From: Ursus arctos
Lineage: Eukaryota; Chordata; Mammalia; Carnivora; Ursidae
Assembly (NCBI RefSeq): GCF_023065955.2
Contig: NC_079873.1
Coordinates: 7,516,566-7,580,565, forward strand
Length of the DNA stretch: 64,000 nucleotides
Direction: 5' to 3'
Position numbers and translations under genes: made by a program
The notes under the pieces: generated by a model
The model's database searches: none
What the model saw: only the letters and a program-made list of their open reading frames with translations
Told to the model about the DNA's origin: nothing
Shown: positions 43,509 to 55,140 of the stretch, one piece after another
How the letters are laid out: every line of letters starts with the position of its first letter
Numbering within the stretch: the stretch's first letter is position 1

Positions 43509-45610
43509 TATTTTTAAGTGAATATTTGGCATTGATGAATTTGCAATTTTGTTTGTCCTTAGGCATAGGCATTAAATGCATCAAGTTTTCAGATGCTCGA
43601 ACATAATCAATTGCCTGTGGTAAAAAGCAACTGGCAATCTGTAAGGATTTCTTGGTGATTAGATTGCGGATGCTTCAACATACACAGCACGAGGCACTCC
43701 CAGGAGAAAGAGGACAGTGGAAATTCAAAGGTGCTCCAGCTGTCCATGTCCTATATTCCACATTTATCAGAGTAATAACTGTCCTGTCAACAGATTTCTC
43801 TCTCACTCCCTTCTCCTGCTCCCTTTGTCCCCCTCTCCAGCAAGGCACACACACCCACTTCTTGGAACACAGACTAACTCATTCCAGAAACATGAGCAGG
43901 GTAGAGTTACCTCAGGCTCAGCCAATGATCAGTATTTTAAGAGATTGGGTGCACTTCACTCTCGTCCTTATCTATAGCTGTTCCTTCTCATGCTTTGAAG
44001 GATAATATTACATCAAGAACATTAATAAAAGCATCTTGTGTATGCACATAGATATGGGAGTGTGTGTGTTTAGGTTATAACGCCCAATATCTCTGAGGAG
44101 ATATGAAACTTCATGGAAGTTTGCCTAGGAGTCACTGCTCCAGGCATGTGAGCTATGGTGGGTGTGTGCGTGGTGGTGGCGGTGTGTGCGCACACACCGG
44201 AAGAGGGTGAGGGAACGGGCTTTCACGGGAAACTCTTTCCCATACTGTGGAAAAGAAGATAGGGTCAAAGCCTCTTGAATGTCTAAACAAATACTACTTG
44301 AGGGCCCATGTCAGGCACATGAAACTTAGGAAAGAGGCTACAGATCCATAAGAACTCTGCATTTGGATTTGATTATTTGTTCCTTGGAAAATCTCTTCTA
44401 TCCCTTTCTCACTTTTACCAAATTCATCCTGAAGGTAGATTCTGGATTTAAGGTTCAGGGAATCTGTAAATTCTAAATCTATTTTAATTAAAACATTTTC
44501 AGTTCTAGGCAATTTGGGGGTCAGTGACAAACTAGCCCCTGTCCGAGGGGGGTGGTCAGTTTAGAGTGGGACCCTGCACATCTGGTCAGCTTCGAGAAGG
44601 AACGGGGTGGGGACAGAGCCTCCCAATCACTTTGGCCGACACTTTCTCTCCAGAGACAGACTTAGTCACATCAGTCTTTGAATACTGAGGTCCTAGTGGA
44701 TTTCCTCTGCAGAGGACAATGTCCCAGGGGGCTTTGAAAGCCTGATGGCCTAAACCAAAAGCAAAGAAACCCAAGCACCCCCTCTCTGTCATCACAATAA
44801 ACATGTACCACAATAGGATGGTTTAATTCATTTTCCATGTGGAAGATTTTATTAAGTTTAAAGTAGACTGGGTACATAGTTCTTCCCTGCAGCTGCAGTT
44901 TATGACGAGGGTAACCCAAAACACATGACCACATGATAAAACAATGTAATGTGGTGCTTCAAGAATTCCGAATGCACAGAAGGTTGCAAAAGCGATCCTT
45001 TGTGTAAATAAGAGCTGGCCTTAAATAATGGTAGATGCTTGTAGATTTTAAAATCCAGAGAATCATGTACGTTCCCCAGGATGTCATTCTCAGCATAATA
45101 AACATGATTCCAAATGCTTTACACAAATATTGTCACGTGAAGAGCTTGGATGTCAATCATCCTCCAGCACCATCTATTTGGAAAAAAATATAAATCTGGA
45201 AATCTCTGGAAGGGCTTTTTTCTTTTTATGAAAGTAAATTCAAAAAAGATTCCAGCATTTCTCTTTCTTCTTGATCTTGCTGTCAGGTCACCAACCAACA
45301 TCCTTCCTTCTGATGTTGGCCCAAGCAGAAGAAAATTCTTAGATGACTTTTGCAAGTTCCTCAATTCCCTGCAGCTGATTGCCTCTTCTCCTGGCCAGTC
45401 TAGATACCTGACCCCTCCGCCACCACCAGTGATCTGCTCCAGCAGTTAGGAAGTTTTGCAGAATGTTCTCTCTTGCTCGTAAGTATAATCCTCTCATAAT
45501 GCATGAAATATGAAGAGACGGAAGTGGCATTTGGGGGCAACATTTTGGATGATATTCAGGATTGAACTAAGCCTGAAATGGTGTGACTTACTGGAACGAG
45601 GACATGCTTT
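43509..45610. other. non-coding; contains an 18-20 bp Z-DNA-type palindrome
   Basis: About 2.1 kb without recognised gene or dispersed repeat. The segment CGGTGTGTGCGCACACACCG at 44,180-44,199 is a perfect palindrome of alternating purine and pyrimidine. The minus frames at 44,586-44,934 have no signature. Confidence 0.4.
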
Positions 45611-45614
45611 TTAG

Positions 45615-45800
45615 TTAGAAGGCTTAATTCGTGGTACTCACCCTGCCATTCACCAGCTGGAGGAACGTGGGCGAGTCATTTGGCCTCTCTGAGTCTCACC
45701 ATCCTCTTAACCTTAAAAGGGACCAAGAATATCTGTCTTACCTACTCATAGGTTGTTGGTAAGAATTGGCTTATTTGTAAAGTGCTACACTTGGGTTACT
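45615..45800 (+). repeat. MIR SINE fragment
   Basis: Sense MIR order: GCCATTCACCAGCTGGAGGA, CATTTGGCCTCTCTGAGTCT, TGTCTTACCTACTCATAGGT and GTTGGTAAGAATTGGCTTAT. Confidence 0.65.
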
Positions 45801-47084
45801 CATTGGTATGCAATAATTGGTTACTGTGCTGAATAAAGTTAGAACAGAGAGGTACTTCTTGGAGATTATTTGGTAAAACCAGTTTATTTTCTAGATGAGT
45901 GACCTGAAGCCAGAGAAGAGAAGAAACTCAAAGTTCATTATGGTTGCATAGTGATGTGTTTTCAAAATACATAAGAATGACACAAACGGTTGTGTTGGTC
46001 TGTGTACTTACTCGCTATAACAATTTCCATGGTATCTATATGGAACTGCTTGATAGAATGTGACAAGAATATTTTTTCTCCAACCACTCGTTTCAAACAT
46101 TCTCTGTTCCAGCTCCCTTTCTCTTTCTTCAAAGATAACCCAGGCAGATTTTTTTAGTTGCCTGTTATTCTTGTATTTGAAAATGCCCAGGTCAGTGCAG
46201 TTTGAAACTTCGATCTCCCATTCAGTTTATCATGAACTCTTCCTCTGGACCCCCAGTGCTGGGCCTTGGCCTGAGGGGTTGTGAATAAGGGAAGAGCTTT
46301 TTCCAACTTCTTTCATACTGCCCTCTTCCGGATTTTTTTTCTTCCTGTGTTGTGTCAGAGCCCAGGGAGACGTAATATGGGTGGTGGTACCTGGGGCAGA
46401 CATCTCTGGTAGAAGAGGTCCATTTGTAGTCTTCTGCATTGACTACTACCACTCCTTCCCAGAGGCCTTGTGTATGCATGAACATAAATGCTTCCTCTGA
46501 CCTGAAGCTCATGGACATATTTTTTCAGAGGCTCCTTGGATGGATCTTCCCACCATACGGTTCTTATATATAAAAGATGTACTTCAGTTTGAACCCACTT
46601 CAAATCCTGCCCTTGGCGGTGCATCACACAGGCTCTTGTTGCCAGGAGACCCTGGCCCAATAGGCAGCCATCAAGGGCGAGGTATCATTCTTTGTGTCTG
46701 TTTGACTCAGGGGAAACTCAAATACCTCGGCTTCCCCCGGAATGAATGCTCTTTGATTTCTGTCTTGCTATCTCTCTTCAGTGACTATCCTGCCCCTTGG
46801 TTCCAGAGAAGAAATCAGCAGATCTGTATACATAGGCAAACAGCCAACGATTGAATGAGATGCCACTCTCCTTCTCTAATAATGATTCTGTAGAACCTTC
46901 CCTATCACTTGACTTAAAATTTAAAGATGTTCTCTGATGATTCTCTAATGCATTCCCAGACATTTACCTCTATATATTGAAGGAGGGGGGTGAAGAGATT
47001 GAAACTATGTTGAGCCTCTCAACTCTAATTAAGTTCAATGGAATTTGTGAATAGAATGTGGAAACATTTAGTGCCTCTTATATT
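45801..47084. other. non-coding, possible unclassified LTR-like section
   Basis: No gene recognised; frames of 98-104 codons overlap on both strands at 46.2-46.85 kb. A TATATAAAAG string near 46,566 followed by GC-richer sequence could be an LTR promoter remnant, but without edges I do not call it. Confidence 0.35.
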
Positions 47085-48235
47085 CATCCTGGTAACTTTA
47101 CCTACTCAAATCTGCTGTTAAGCCTCTCTAGTGATTTTTTCACTTCAGTTATTGTACTTTTCTTTTTCTTTCTTTTTTTTTTAAGATGTATTTATTTATT
47201 TATTTATTTATTTGACAGAGATAGACACAGCCAGAGAGAGAGGGAACAGAAGCAAGGGGAGTGGGAGAGGAAGAAGCAGGCTTTCAGCGGAGGAGCCTGA
47301 TGTGGGGCTCGATGCCAGAACGCTGGGATCATGCCCTGAGCCGAAGGCAGACGCTTAACCGCTGTGCCACCCAGGCGCCCCACAGTTATTGTACTTTTCA
47401 ACTCCATAATTTCTATCTGGCTGTTTTTTGTAGAATTTCCAGTTCTTCATTAATATTCTCTACTTGGTGAGACATCATTGTTATACTTACCTTTAGTTCT
47501 TTGAACATATTTAAAATAACTGATGTAAAGTCATTGTCCAGTAAGGCCAAAATCTGGCTTCCTCAAGGACAATTTCTGTTGACTGATTTTTTTCCCCCAG
47601 TGGATGGTCCATACTCCATTATTTCTTTGCATGCCTCATAATTTCTTGTTGAAAATATAGCAACCCTGGAATTAATATTCTCCTCTTTCCCTTGAATTTG
47701 TTGTTACTGCTATTTTTCATAGTTGTTACCTTTTTTGTGTGTGACTTTCTTGAATTAATTGTGTGAAGTCTGTATTCTTTGTCATTCATGGCCACCAGTG
47801 TCTCTGCTCAGTTAGTAGTCAACTAATGATTAGAAATTTCCTTCAATGCATGGAATCAATAAGTCTCACAGTTTTGCTGAGGGGTTCTGTGTACATGTAT
47901 GGTTGCAATTTCAACACTCAGCAAAGTAATTTACAACTTGGTCTTAGCCTTCATTTCCTATTTTTACAGAACTCCAAGTTCACACAGAGGTGAGAACTTA
48001 GTGCTTTCTCAGGTCTTTTTAGAGCAGGTATACAGCCCTGGGCATACACACAACCTTACATATGCATGTGGCTGTCCAGATTGCCATTAATATGTCAGAG
48101 TCTTTTAAACCTCCCCAAGGACATCTCATTCTCCAGCTTTTTCTTTAAACCTTTTTTTGGTTAGCCTACTATTTGCTCCAACTGTTATCTACTGCTTGAG
48201 GTAGCTGAGATGTACAACAAATGCCTCTAATTGTT
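47085..48235 (-). repeat. old L1/HAL1-type fragment, antisense, interrupted by a SINE
   Basis: Before and after the SINE at 47,163 the text is collinear: ATCTGCTGTTAAGCCTCTCT and GTGATTTTTTCACTTCAGTT on the left; TGAGACATCATTGTTATACT, TCTTTGAACATATTTAAAAT and ATTTCTTTGCATGCCTCATA on the right. It is a pattern I associate with antisense old L1 or HAL1. The exact family is uncertain. Confidence 0.5.
47163..47382 (-). mobile_element. SINEC, antisense, in an old L1/HAL1
   Basis: A/T-rich left end with five TTTA units, head GTGCCACCCAGGCGCCCC at right. The 17-bp TSD CAGTTATTGTACTTTTC lies at 47,146-47,162 and 47,383-47,399. Confidence 0.94.
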
Positions 48236-48244
48236 TTATGTGTG

Positions 48245-48507
48245 TATGTATGTTTTTATTTAAATTCCAGTTAGTTAACATACAATGTAATATTAGTTTC
48301 TGGTGTACAATACAGTGATTCAACACTTCCACACAACACCCAGTGCTGATCACAAGTGCACTTCTTAATCCCCACCACCTATTTAAACCATCCTCCCACC
48401 CATTTCCCCTCTGGTAACCATCAGTTTGTTCTGTATAGTTAAGTGTCTGTTTCTTGGCTTGCCCCCCTCTCTCTTTTTTTCCCCTTTGCTCATTTGTTTT
48501 GTTTCTT
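48245..48507 (-). other. 3' UTR of the old minus-strand L1
   Basis: The plus strand reads TAAATTCCAGTTAGTTAACA, ATACAGTGATTCAACACTTC and CCACACAACACCCAGTGCTG, the complement of an L1 3' end. It resembles the sense tail at 3,476 more closely than the young L1. Confidence 0.8.
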
Positions 48508-49449
48508 AAATTCCACATACGAGTGAAATCATATGGTATTTGTCTTTCTCTGACGGACTTATTTTGCTTAGCATAATACTCTCTAGCTCAATCCATGTCA
48601 TTGCAAACGGCAAGATTTCATTCTTTTTTATGGCTAAGTAATATTCCATTGCATATATATTCCACATTGTCTTTATCCATTCATCAGTTGCTGGACACTT
48701 GGGTTATTTCCATAGTTTGGTTATTGTAGATAATGCTGCCTTAAACATCAGGGTGCATGTAACACTTTAAATATTTTTGTATTCTTTGAGTAAATACTTA
48801 TTAGTGCAATTGCTGGATCAAAGGTAGTTTTTGTTTTAACTTTTTGAGGAACCTCCATACTGCTCTCCACAGTGGCTGCATCAGTTTGCATTCCCACCAA
48901 GAGTGCAAGAGGGTTCTGCTTTCTCCATATCCTCACCAACACCTGCTGTTTCTTGTGTTATTGATTTTAACCATTCTGACAGGTGTGAGGTGATATCTCA
49001 TTGTAATTTTGATTTGTATTTCCCTAATGATCAGTGATGTTGAGCATCTTTATATGTGTCTGATAGCCAGCTGGGTGTCTTCTTTGGAAAAATGTCTATT
49101 TGTGTGTTCTGCCCATTTTTTTAAAGTGGATTATTCATTTCTGGGATGTTGAGTTTGATAAGTTCTTTATACATTTTGGATACTAACCCTTCATCAGATA
49201 TGTCATCCGCAAATATCTTCTCCCTTTCTGTAGACTGCCTTTTAGTTTTATTGTTCATTTCCTTTGCTGTGCAGATGTTTTTTTATTTTGATGAAGTTCC
49301 AATAGTTTATTTTGGTTTTGTTTTCCCTTGCTTCAGCAGACTTATCTAGAAAGAAGTTGCTATGGCCAATGTCAAAGAGGTTACTGCTTGTGTTCTCCTC
49401 TAAGATTTTTATGGTTTCAGGTCTCACATTTAGGTCTTTCATCCATTTT

Positions 49450-49643
49450 TTAAAAGATTTTTTATTTATTTATTTGACAGAAATAGAGATAGCCAGCGAG
49501 AGAGGGAACACAAGCAGGGGGAGTGGGAGAGGAAGAAGCAGGCTCATAGCGGAGGAGCCTGATGTGGGGCTCGATCCCACAATGCTGGGATCACGCCCTG
49601 AGCCGAAGGCAGACGCTTAACCGCTGTGCCACCCAGGCGCCCC
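49450..49643 (-). mobile_element. SINEC inside the old L1, antisense
   Basis: Antisense copy with TSD TCATCCATTTT at 49,439-49,449 and 49,644-49,654. It lies 49 bases from an opposite-strand SINE. Confidence 0.94.
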
Positions 49644-49692
49644 TCATCCATTTTGAATTTATTTTTGTGCTTAGTTTAAGAAAGTGATCCAG

Positions 49693-49886
49693 GGGGAGCC
49701 TGGGTAGCGCAGTCGTTAAGCATCTGCCTTCGGCTCAGGGCGTGATCCTGGTGTTCTGGGATCGAGTTCCACATCGGGCTCCTCGGCTGGGAGCCTGCTT
49801 CTTCCTCTCCCTCTCCCCTGCTGTGTTCCCTCTCTCACTGGCTGTCTCTCTGTCACATAAATAAATAAAATCTTTAAAAAAAAAAA
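49693..49886 (+). mobile_element. SINEC inside the old L1, sense
   Basis: Head GGGGAGCCTGGGTAGCGCAG, A tail of about 12 A. The 15-bp TSD AAGAAAGTGATCCAG lies at 49,678-49,692 and 49,887-49,901. Opposite in orientation to the SINE just to its left. Confidence 0.94.
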
Positions 49887-50336
49887 AAGAAAGTGATCCA
49901 GTTTCATTCTTTTGCATGTTGCTGACCAGTTTTCCCAACACCATTTGTTGAGAAGACATTCTTTTTTCCCATTGGATATTCTTTCCTGCTTTGTTGAAGA
50001 TTAATTGACCATATAGTTGTGGGTTCATTTCTTGGTTTAGTATTCTGCTCTATTGATCTATGCTTCTATTTTTTGTGTATGCCAGTACCATACTGCTTTG
50101 ATCACAACAGCTTTGTAGTATAACTTGAAGTCTAGAATTGTAATGCCTCTAAGCTTTGTTGTTTTTTTTTTTTTTTCAAGGTTGCTTTGGCTATTTGGGG
50201 TCTTTTGTGGTTCCATACAAATTTTAGGATTGTTTATTCTAGCTCTGTGAAAAATGCTGTTGGTATTTTGATAGGGATTGCATTAAATGTGTAGATTGCT
50301 TTGGGTAGTATAGACATTTTAAGAATATTTGTTCTT

Positions 50337-50530
50337 GGGGTGCCTGGGTGGCTCAGTCGGTTAAGCATCTGCCTTTGGCTGAGGTCATGATCCCAGGGTC
50401 CTGGGATTGAGCCCTGCATTGGGCTCCCTGCTCAGCGGGGAGCCTGTTTCTCCCTCTCCCTCTGCTGCTCCCACTGCTTGTGCTCACTCACTCTCTCTGT
50501 CAAATAAATAAATAAATAAAATCTTTAAAA
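50337..50530 (+). mobile_element. SINEC inside the old L1, sense
   Basis: Head GGGGTGCCTGGGTGGCTCAG, with a tail of AAATAAATAAATAAAATC type. The 13-bp TSD AATATTTGTTCTT lies at 50,324-50,336 and 50,531-50,543. Confidence 0.94.
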
Positions 50531-51942
50531 AATATTTGTTCTTTCAATCCATGAGCATGGAATGTCTTTCCATTTGTTTTTGTCATCTTCAATTTCTTTA
50601 ATCAGTGTTTTATAGTTTTCAGAGTACAGGTCTCTCACCTCTTTGGTTAGGTTTATTCCTAGGTATCTTATTGTTTTGGGTGCAATTGTAAATGGGATTG
50701 ATTCCTTAATTTCTCTTTCTGCTGCTTCATTATTGGTGTATAGAAATGCAACAGATTTCTGTACATTGATTTTGTATCCTGCAACTTTACTGAATTTGCT
50801 TATCAGTTCTAGCAGTTTTTGATGGAGTCTTTTGGGTTTTCTATGTAGAGTATCACATTATCTGCAGATAGTGAAAGATGTATTTCTTTCTTGCTGATCT
50901 GGATGCCTTTTATTTCTTTTTGTTGTCTGATTGCTGTGTCTAGGACTTCCAGTACTATGTTAAATAACAGTGGTGAGAGTACAATCCCTGTCTTCTTCCT
51001 GACCAGAGAGGAAAAGCTCTCAGTTTTTCCCCATTTAGGATATTAGCTGTGGGTTTTTCATATATGACCTTTATTATGTTGAGGTATGTTCCCTTTAAAC
51101 TTACTTTGTTGAAGGTTTTTATCATGAATGGATGTTGTACTTTGTCAAATGCTTTTTCTGCACCTATTGACATGATCATATGGTTCCTATCCTTTCTTTT
51201 ATTAATATGGTGTATCACTTTGATTTGCAAATATTGAACCGTGCTTGCAACTCAGGAATAAATCCCAGTTGATCAGTGGTGAATGATTTTTTTAAATGTA
51301 TTGTTGGATTCGGTTTGCTAGTATTTTATTGAAAATTTTTGCATCCATGTTCATCAGGGATATTAGCCTCTAGTTCTCTTTTTTAGTGGAGTCTTTATCT
51401 GCTTTTGGCAGGGTAATGCTGGTCTCACAGAACGAATTTGAAAGTATTCCTTCCTTTTCTATTTTTTGGAATAGTTTGAGAAGAATAGGTATTAACTCTT
51501 CTTTAAATGTTTGGTAGAATTAGCCTGTGAAGTCACCTGGCCCTAGACTTATGATTTTTTTGGGAGTTTTTTGATTACTGATTCAATTCCTTAGCTGGTT
51601 ATCAGTCTGTTCAAGTTTTCTATTTCTTCCTGTTTCAGCTTTGGTAGTTTATACATTTCTAGGAATTTATCCATTTCTTCCAGGTTGTCCAATTGGTTGG
51701 CATATAGTTTTTCATAATATTCTCTTATAATTGTTTGTATTTCTGTGGTGTTGGTTGTTATTTCTCCTCTCTCATTCTTGATTTTATTTATTTGGGTCCT
51801 TTCTCTTTTCTTTTTGATAATTCTGGCTAGAAGTTTATCGATTTTAATAATTTTTTCAAAGAATCAGCTCTTGGTTTCACTGATCTGTTGTATTGTGTTT
51901 TGTTTGTTTGTTTCTATATCACTTACTTCTGCTATAATCTTT

Positions 51943-52052
51943 TTAAAATTATGTTCAATTAGCCAACATATAGTACATCATTAGTTTTTGATGTAGTGTT
52001 CAATGATTCATTAGTTGCGTATAACACCCACTGCTCATCACCACATGTGCCC
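51943..52052 (-). mobile_element. ultra-short LINE-1 tail insertion inside the old L1
   Basis: Minus-strand L1 3' end of about 110 bases, with the TSD GCTATAATCTTT at 51,931-51,942 and 52,053-52,064. Its sequence is diverged from the young tail at 27,494 (for example TGATGTAGTGTTCAATGATT), so it came from a different, older subfamily. Confidence 0.9.
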
Positions 52053-53139
52053 GCTATAATCTTTATTATTTCCTTCCTTCTGCTGGATTTAGGCTTTGTT
52101 TGTTGTTCTTTTTCTAACTCCTTTAGGTGTAAGGTTAGGTTGTTTATTTGAGATTTTTCTTGCTTCTTGAGGTAGGCCTGTATTGCTATATGCTTTCTTA
52201 TTAGAACTACTTTTGCTGCATCCCAAAGGTTTTGGACTGTTGTGTTTTCAATTTTATTTGTTTCCATGTATTTTTTTTTTACTTCTTCTTTGATTTCCTG
52301 GTTGACCCATTCCTTGTTTAGTAGTATGCTATTTAACCTCCATGTATTTGTGGTCTTTCCAAATTTTTTGTTGTGATTGACTTCTAGTTTCATAGTGTTG
52401 TGGTCAGAAAAGGTGAATGATATGATTTCAATCTTTTTGTGCTTGTTGAGGCCTGCTTTGTGACTTTATATGTGAAGTATTCTGGAGAATGTTCCATGTG
52501 CACTTGAAAAGAACACATGTTATGCTGTTTCTGGATGGAATGCTCTGAATATATTTGTTAAGTCCATCTGTTTCAGTATATCATTCAAAGCCATTGTTTT
52601 CTTGTTGATTTTCTGCTTAGATAATCTATCCATTGATGTAAGTGGGGGTTATTATTAGTTCCTTTATGTTTGTCATTAATTGTTTTATATATTTGGGTGC
52701 TCCCATGTTTAGTGCATATTTACAACTGTTATATCTTCTTGTTGGATTATCCCTTTTTATGATTATAGAATGCCCTTCTTTGTCTCCTTTTATAGTCTTT
52801 GTTTTAAAAGTCTAGTTTGTCTGATATAAGTATTGCTACTCCAACTTTCTTTTGACATCTGTTTGTGTAATAAATGTTTCAACACCCTCTCATTTTCAAT
52901 CTGCAGGTGTCTTCAGATCTCCAACGAGTCTCTTGTAGGCAACATATAGATGGGTCTTGTTTTTTACATCCTATGTCTTTTGATTGGAGCATTTAGTCTG
53001 TTTACACTCAAAGTAATTATTGATAGATATGTATTTATTGCCTTTTTTTTACTTGTTTTGTTGTTGTTTCTGGAGATTTTCTCTGATCTTTTCTAGTCTT
53101 TGTCATTTTTGGTCTCTCCTTTGCACTCAAAGAGTTCTC

Positions 53140-54006
53140 TTTAAATTTCTTTAGGGCTGGTTTAGCAGTCATGAACTCTTCTACAGTTTTTGTTTGTCTG
53201 GGAAACTCTTTATCTCTCCTTCTACTCTGAATGATAACCTTGCTGGATAGAGTATTCTTGGCTGCAGATTTTTCCCATTCAGCACTTTGAATATATCATG
53301 ACACTCCCGTCTGGTTTGCCAAGTTTCTGTTGAGAAATCTTCAGCTAGCTTTATGGCTTTTCCCTTTTAAGTTAAGGACTTCTTTTGTCTTGCTGCTTTT
53401 AAGTTTTCTCTTTATTGCTATATTTTGCAAATTCAATTACTATGTGTTTTGATGTTGGCCTGCTTTTGTTGATTTTGATGGGAGTTCTCTGTGCCTTTTG
53501 GATCTAGTTGTCTGTTTCCTTCTCCAGATTAGGGAAATTTCCTGCTATTATTTCTTGAAATACATTTTCTGACCCCTTTTCTCTCTCTCCTTCTGGGACT
53601 CCTACAAAACAAATGTTACTGCATTTGATGGAGTCACTGAGTTCCCTAAGTCTATTCTCCTGTTACATAATTTTTTGTCTCCTTTGTTCAGCTTCAATAT
53701 TTTCCATTATTTTGTCTTCTAGGTCACAATATCACTCCTCTGCTTCTTCCAACCTGCTCTTCATTGCATCAAGCCTGTTTCCAATCTCGTTTATTGCATT
53801 CTTCATCTCTGATTCTTTTTTTTTAACTCATTTATCTCTGTGTTAAGGGTCTCACTGATGTCTTCTATTCTTCTCTCAATACCAGTGAGTATCCTTATAA
53901 TTGTTGCTTTCTCCATTAGGCAGTTACTGATATCTGTTTCACTGAGATCTCTGGCCATGGCCTCATTTTGTTCTTTCATTTGGGATAAATTCCTCCATCT
54001 TGGCAT
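53140..54006 (-). pseudogene. LINE-1 ORF1 remnant (dead)
   Basis: The N-terminal 67-codon frame (53,803-54,006, starting MPRWRNLSQMKEQ) and, further left, the C-terminal RNA-binding part can be followed through stops and shifts; the plus strand shows the complement of the QPRILYPARLSF block near 53.22-53.28 kb. It ends just before the ORF2 endonuclease. This differs in sequence from ORF1 at 18,685, so the two L1s belong to different lineages. Confidence 0.8.
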
Positions 54007-55140
54007 TTTGTCTAAGTCTCTGCCTTCCTCTTGGTGTTAGAAAAGCCAGTTATGACTCCTGCTTCTGAAAGTAATGGCCTTATGAAGATGAGGTCATGTA
54101 GTGCCCAGGGCCTGGAACATCAGGGAGTGTCTCTGGTGTGTGCTGTGTGTGCTCTGCTTTTGTGTTTTGGCTGCCTACCCTTAAGGTTAGTCATCTGCAG
54201 AGGCTCTCCTTGTCTGCTGTGAGCAGTGTTTGGTCCCTGGCCTGAATGTGGCAAATTTTAACTAGGTGTGTTCTGGTCTGCTTGTGAAATGAGACATGAC
54301 ACCAACTCCACCAGAACTGAGGTCCTATAAGACTCTGGTTTGGAGACATGGTGCGGGCAGGGGTTTGTGCTGGTCTTCTGGGGAACGGGCCCAACATTCT
54401 TGGACTTGAGGCAATCTTGACTGAGAAGGGCAGTCCTGCCAGAGCAGGGGATATGGCTTTGTGTAAGCAAGTTAGGCAGCCAGTGTCGGTGTTGTGCTGC
54501 TTCCCACAGGTGGCTCTGTGTATATGCTGAGGGGCGGGGGCAGGAAATGGTGCCAGCCAGCTCCTTTGTTTCCAGAGAGGCATCTCTGGGAATCCTGCCT
54601 CTCAGGGAGGTGCTCTGAGAAGAGCAAATAATCTCCCCCTGTGTGCCCCAGGCACTCTTCAGATCACTGTTTCCACACTGTCTGCCCCTGGGTTGTCTGT
54701 CTGCCTTCTCTCCAGGAGCAGTGCAGTGCCCTCCAGGCTCTATCACAGCCAAGCCTGTTGACCTTTAAAATTTCAGGCTTTAAGCCCTGCTGGTTGCAAG
54801 AACTCATGAAATTCCGCCCCTCATTTTCCAAGCCAATAGCTTTGGGGAAATGTCCTCCTTGTGCATTCCCCTGTGTGCTCCTCTTTCTCTCTCTTGCCCT
54901 TCTCTGCCACCATGCCTCCCTCTCCACCGCAGGACTCAAGATCCGTTTCTCCCCTAAACCATATCTTTGCATTTTCTACTTTCTTTGATATGGCCCCTTC
55001 TCACTTTTTAGTTGCCGAGTTTGTTCTGTCAGTCTTTAGGTCAATTTCTGGGGTATTTAGGATGATTTGATAGTTATCCAGTTATGTTTGTAGGACAAGA
55101 TAAGCTTAGGGTCCTCCTATTCTGCCACCATCCTCTCCTC
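54007..55140 (-). promoter_or_regulatory. 5' UTR of the old minus-strand L1
   Basis: About 1.1 kb, clearly GC-richer than the flanks, ending at the L1 start motif next to 55,140. Open frames of 130 and 164 codons on the minus strand (54,191-54,752) and 115 on the plus strand are stop-poor UTR sequence, not genes. It would once have held the L1 internal promoter. Confidence 0.75.

Larger units (their letters stand above)
48508..53030 (-). pseudogene. LINE-1 ORF2 remnant (dead)
   Basis: Frames of 60-144 codons scattered on the minus strand carry L1 ORF2 text in order from right to left: endonuclease start near 52.93-53.0 kb (the complement of GTCTCTTGTAGGCAACATAT), an endonuclease-to-linker frame at 51,959-52,393, a reverse-transcriptase frame at 50,955-51,230, and C-terminal frames at 48.75-49.44 kb. 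The catalytic box at 50,858-50,869 reads S-A-D-N instead of F-A-D-D. The remnant is split by SINEs at 49,450, 49,693 and 50,337 and by an L1 tail at 51,943. Confidence 0.85.
48245..55140 (-). mobile_element. old full-length LINE-1, minus strand, heavily decayed
   Basis: Read from right to left: a GC-richer 5' UTR (55,140-54,007) that starts with the L1 leader motif (complement of GGGTCCTCCTATTCTGCCAC), an ORF1 remnant, an ORF2 remnant and a 3' UTR with an A-rich end near 48,250. Removing the three SINEs and one L1 tail that later inserted leaves about 6.1 kb, the full L1 length. Many stops and indels exist. No TSD was found; it may be too decayed to see. Confidence 0.88.

Noticed and set aside
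54191..54752. Minus-strand frames of 130 and 164 codons, candidate genes
   Set aside because: They lie within the GC-rich 5' UTR of the old minus-strand L1, upstream of its ORF1.
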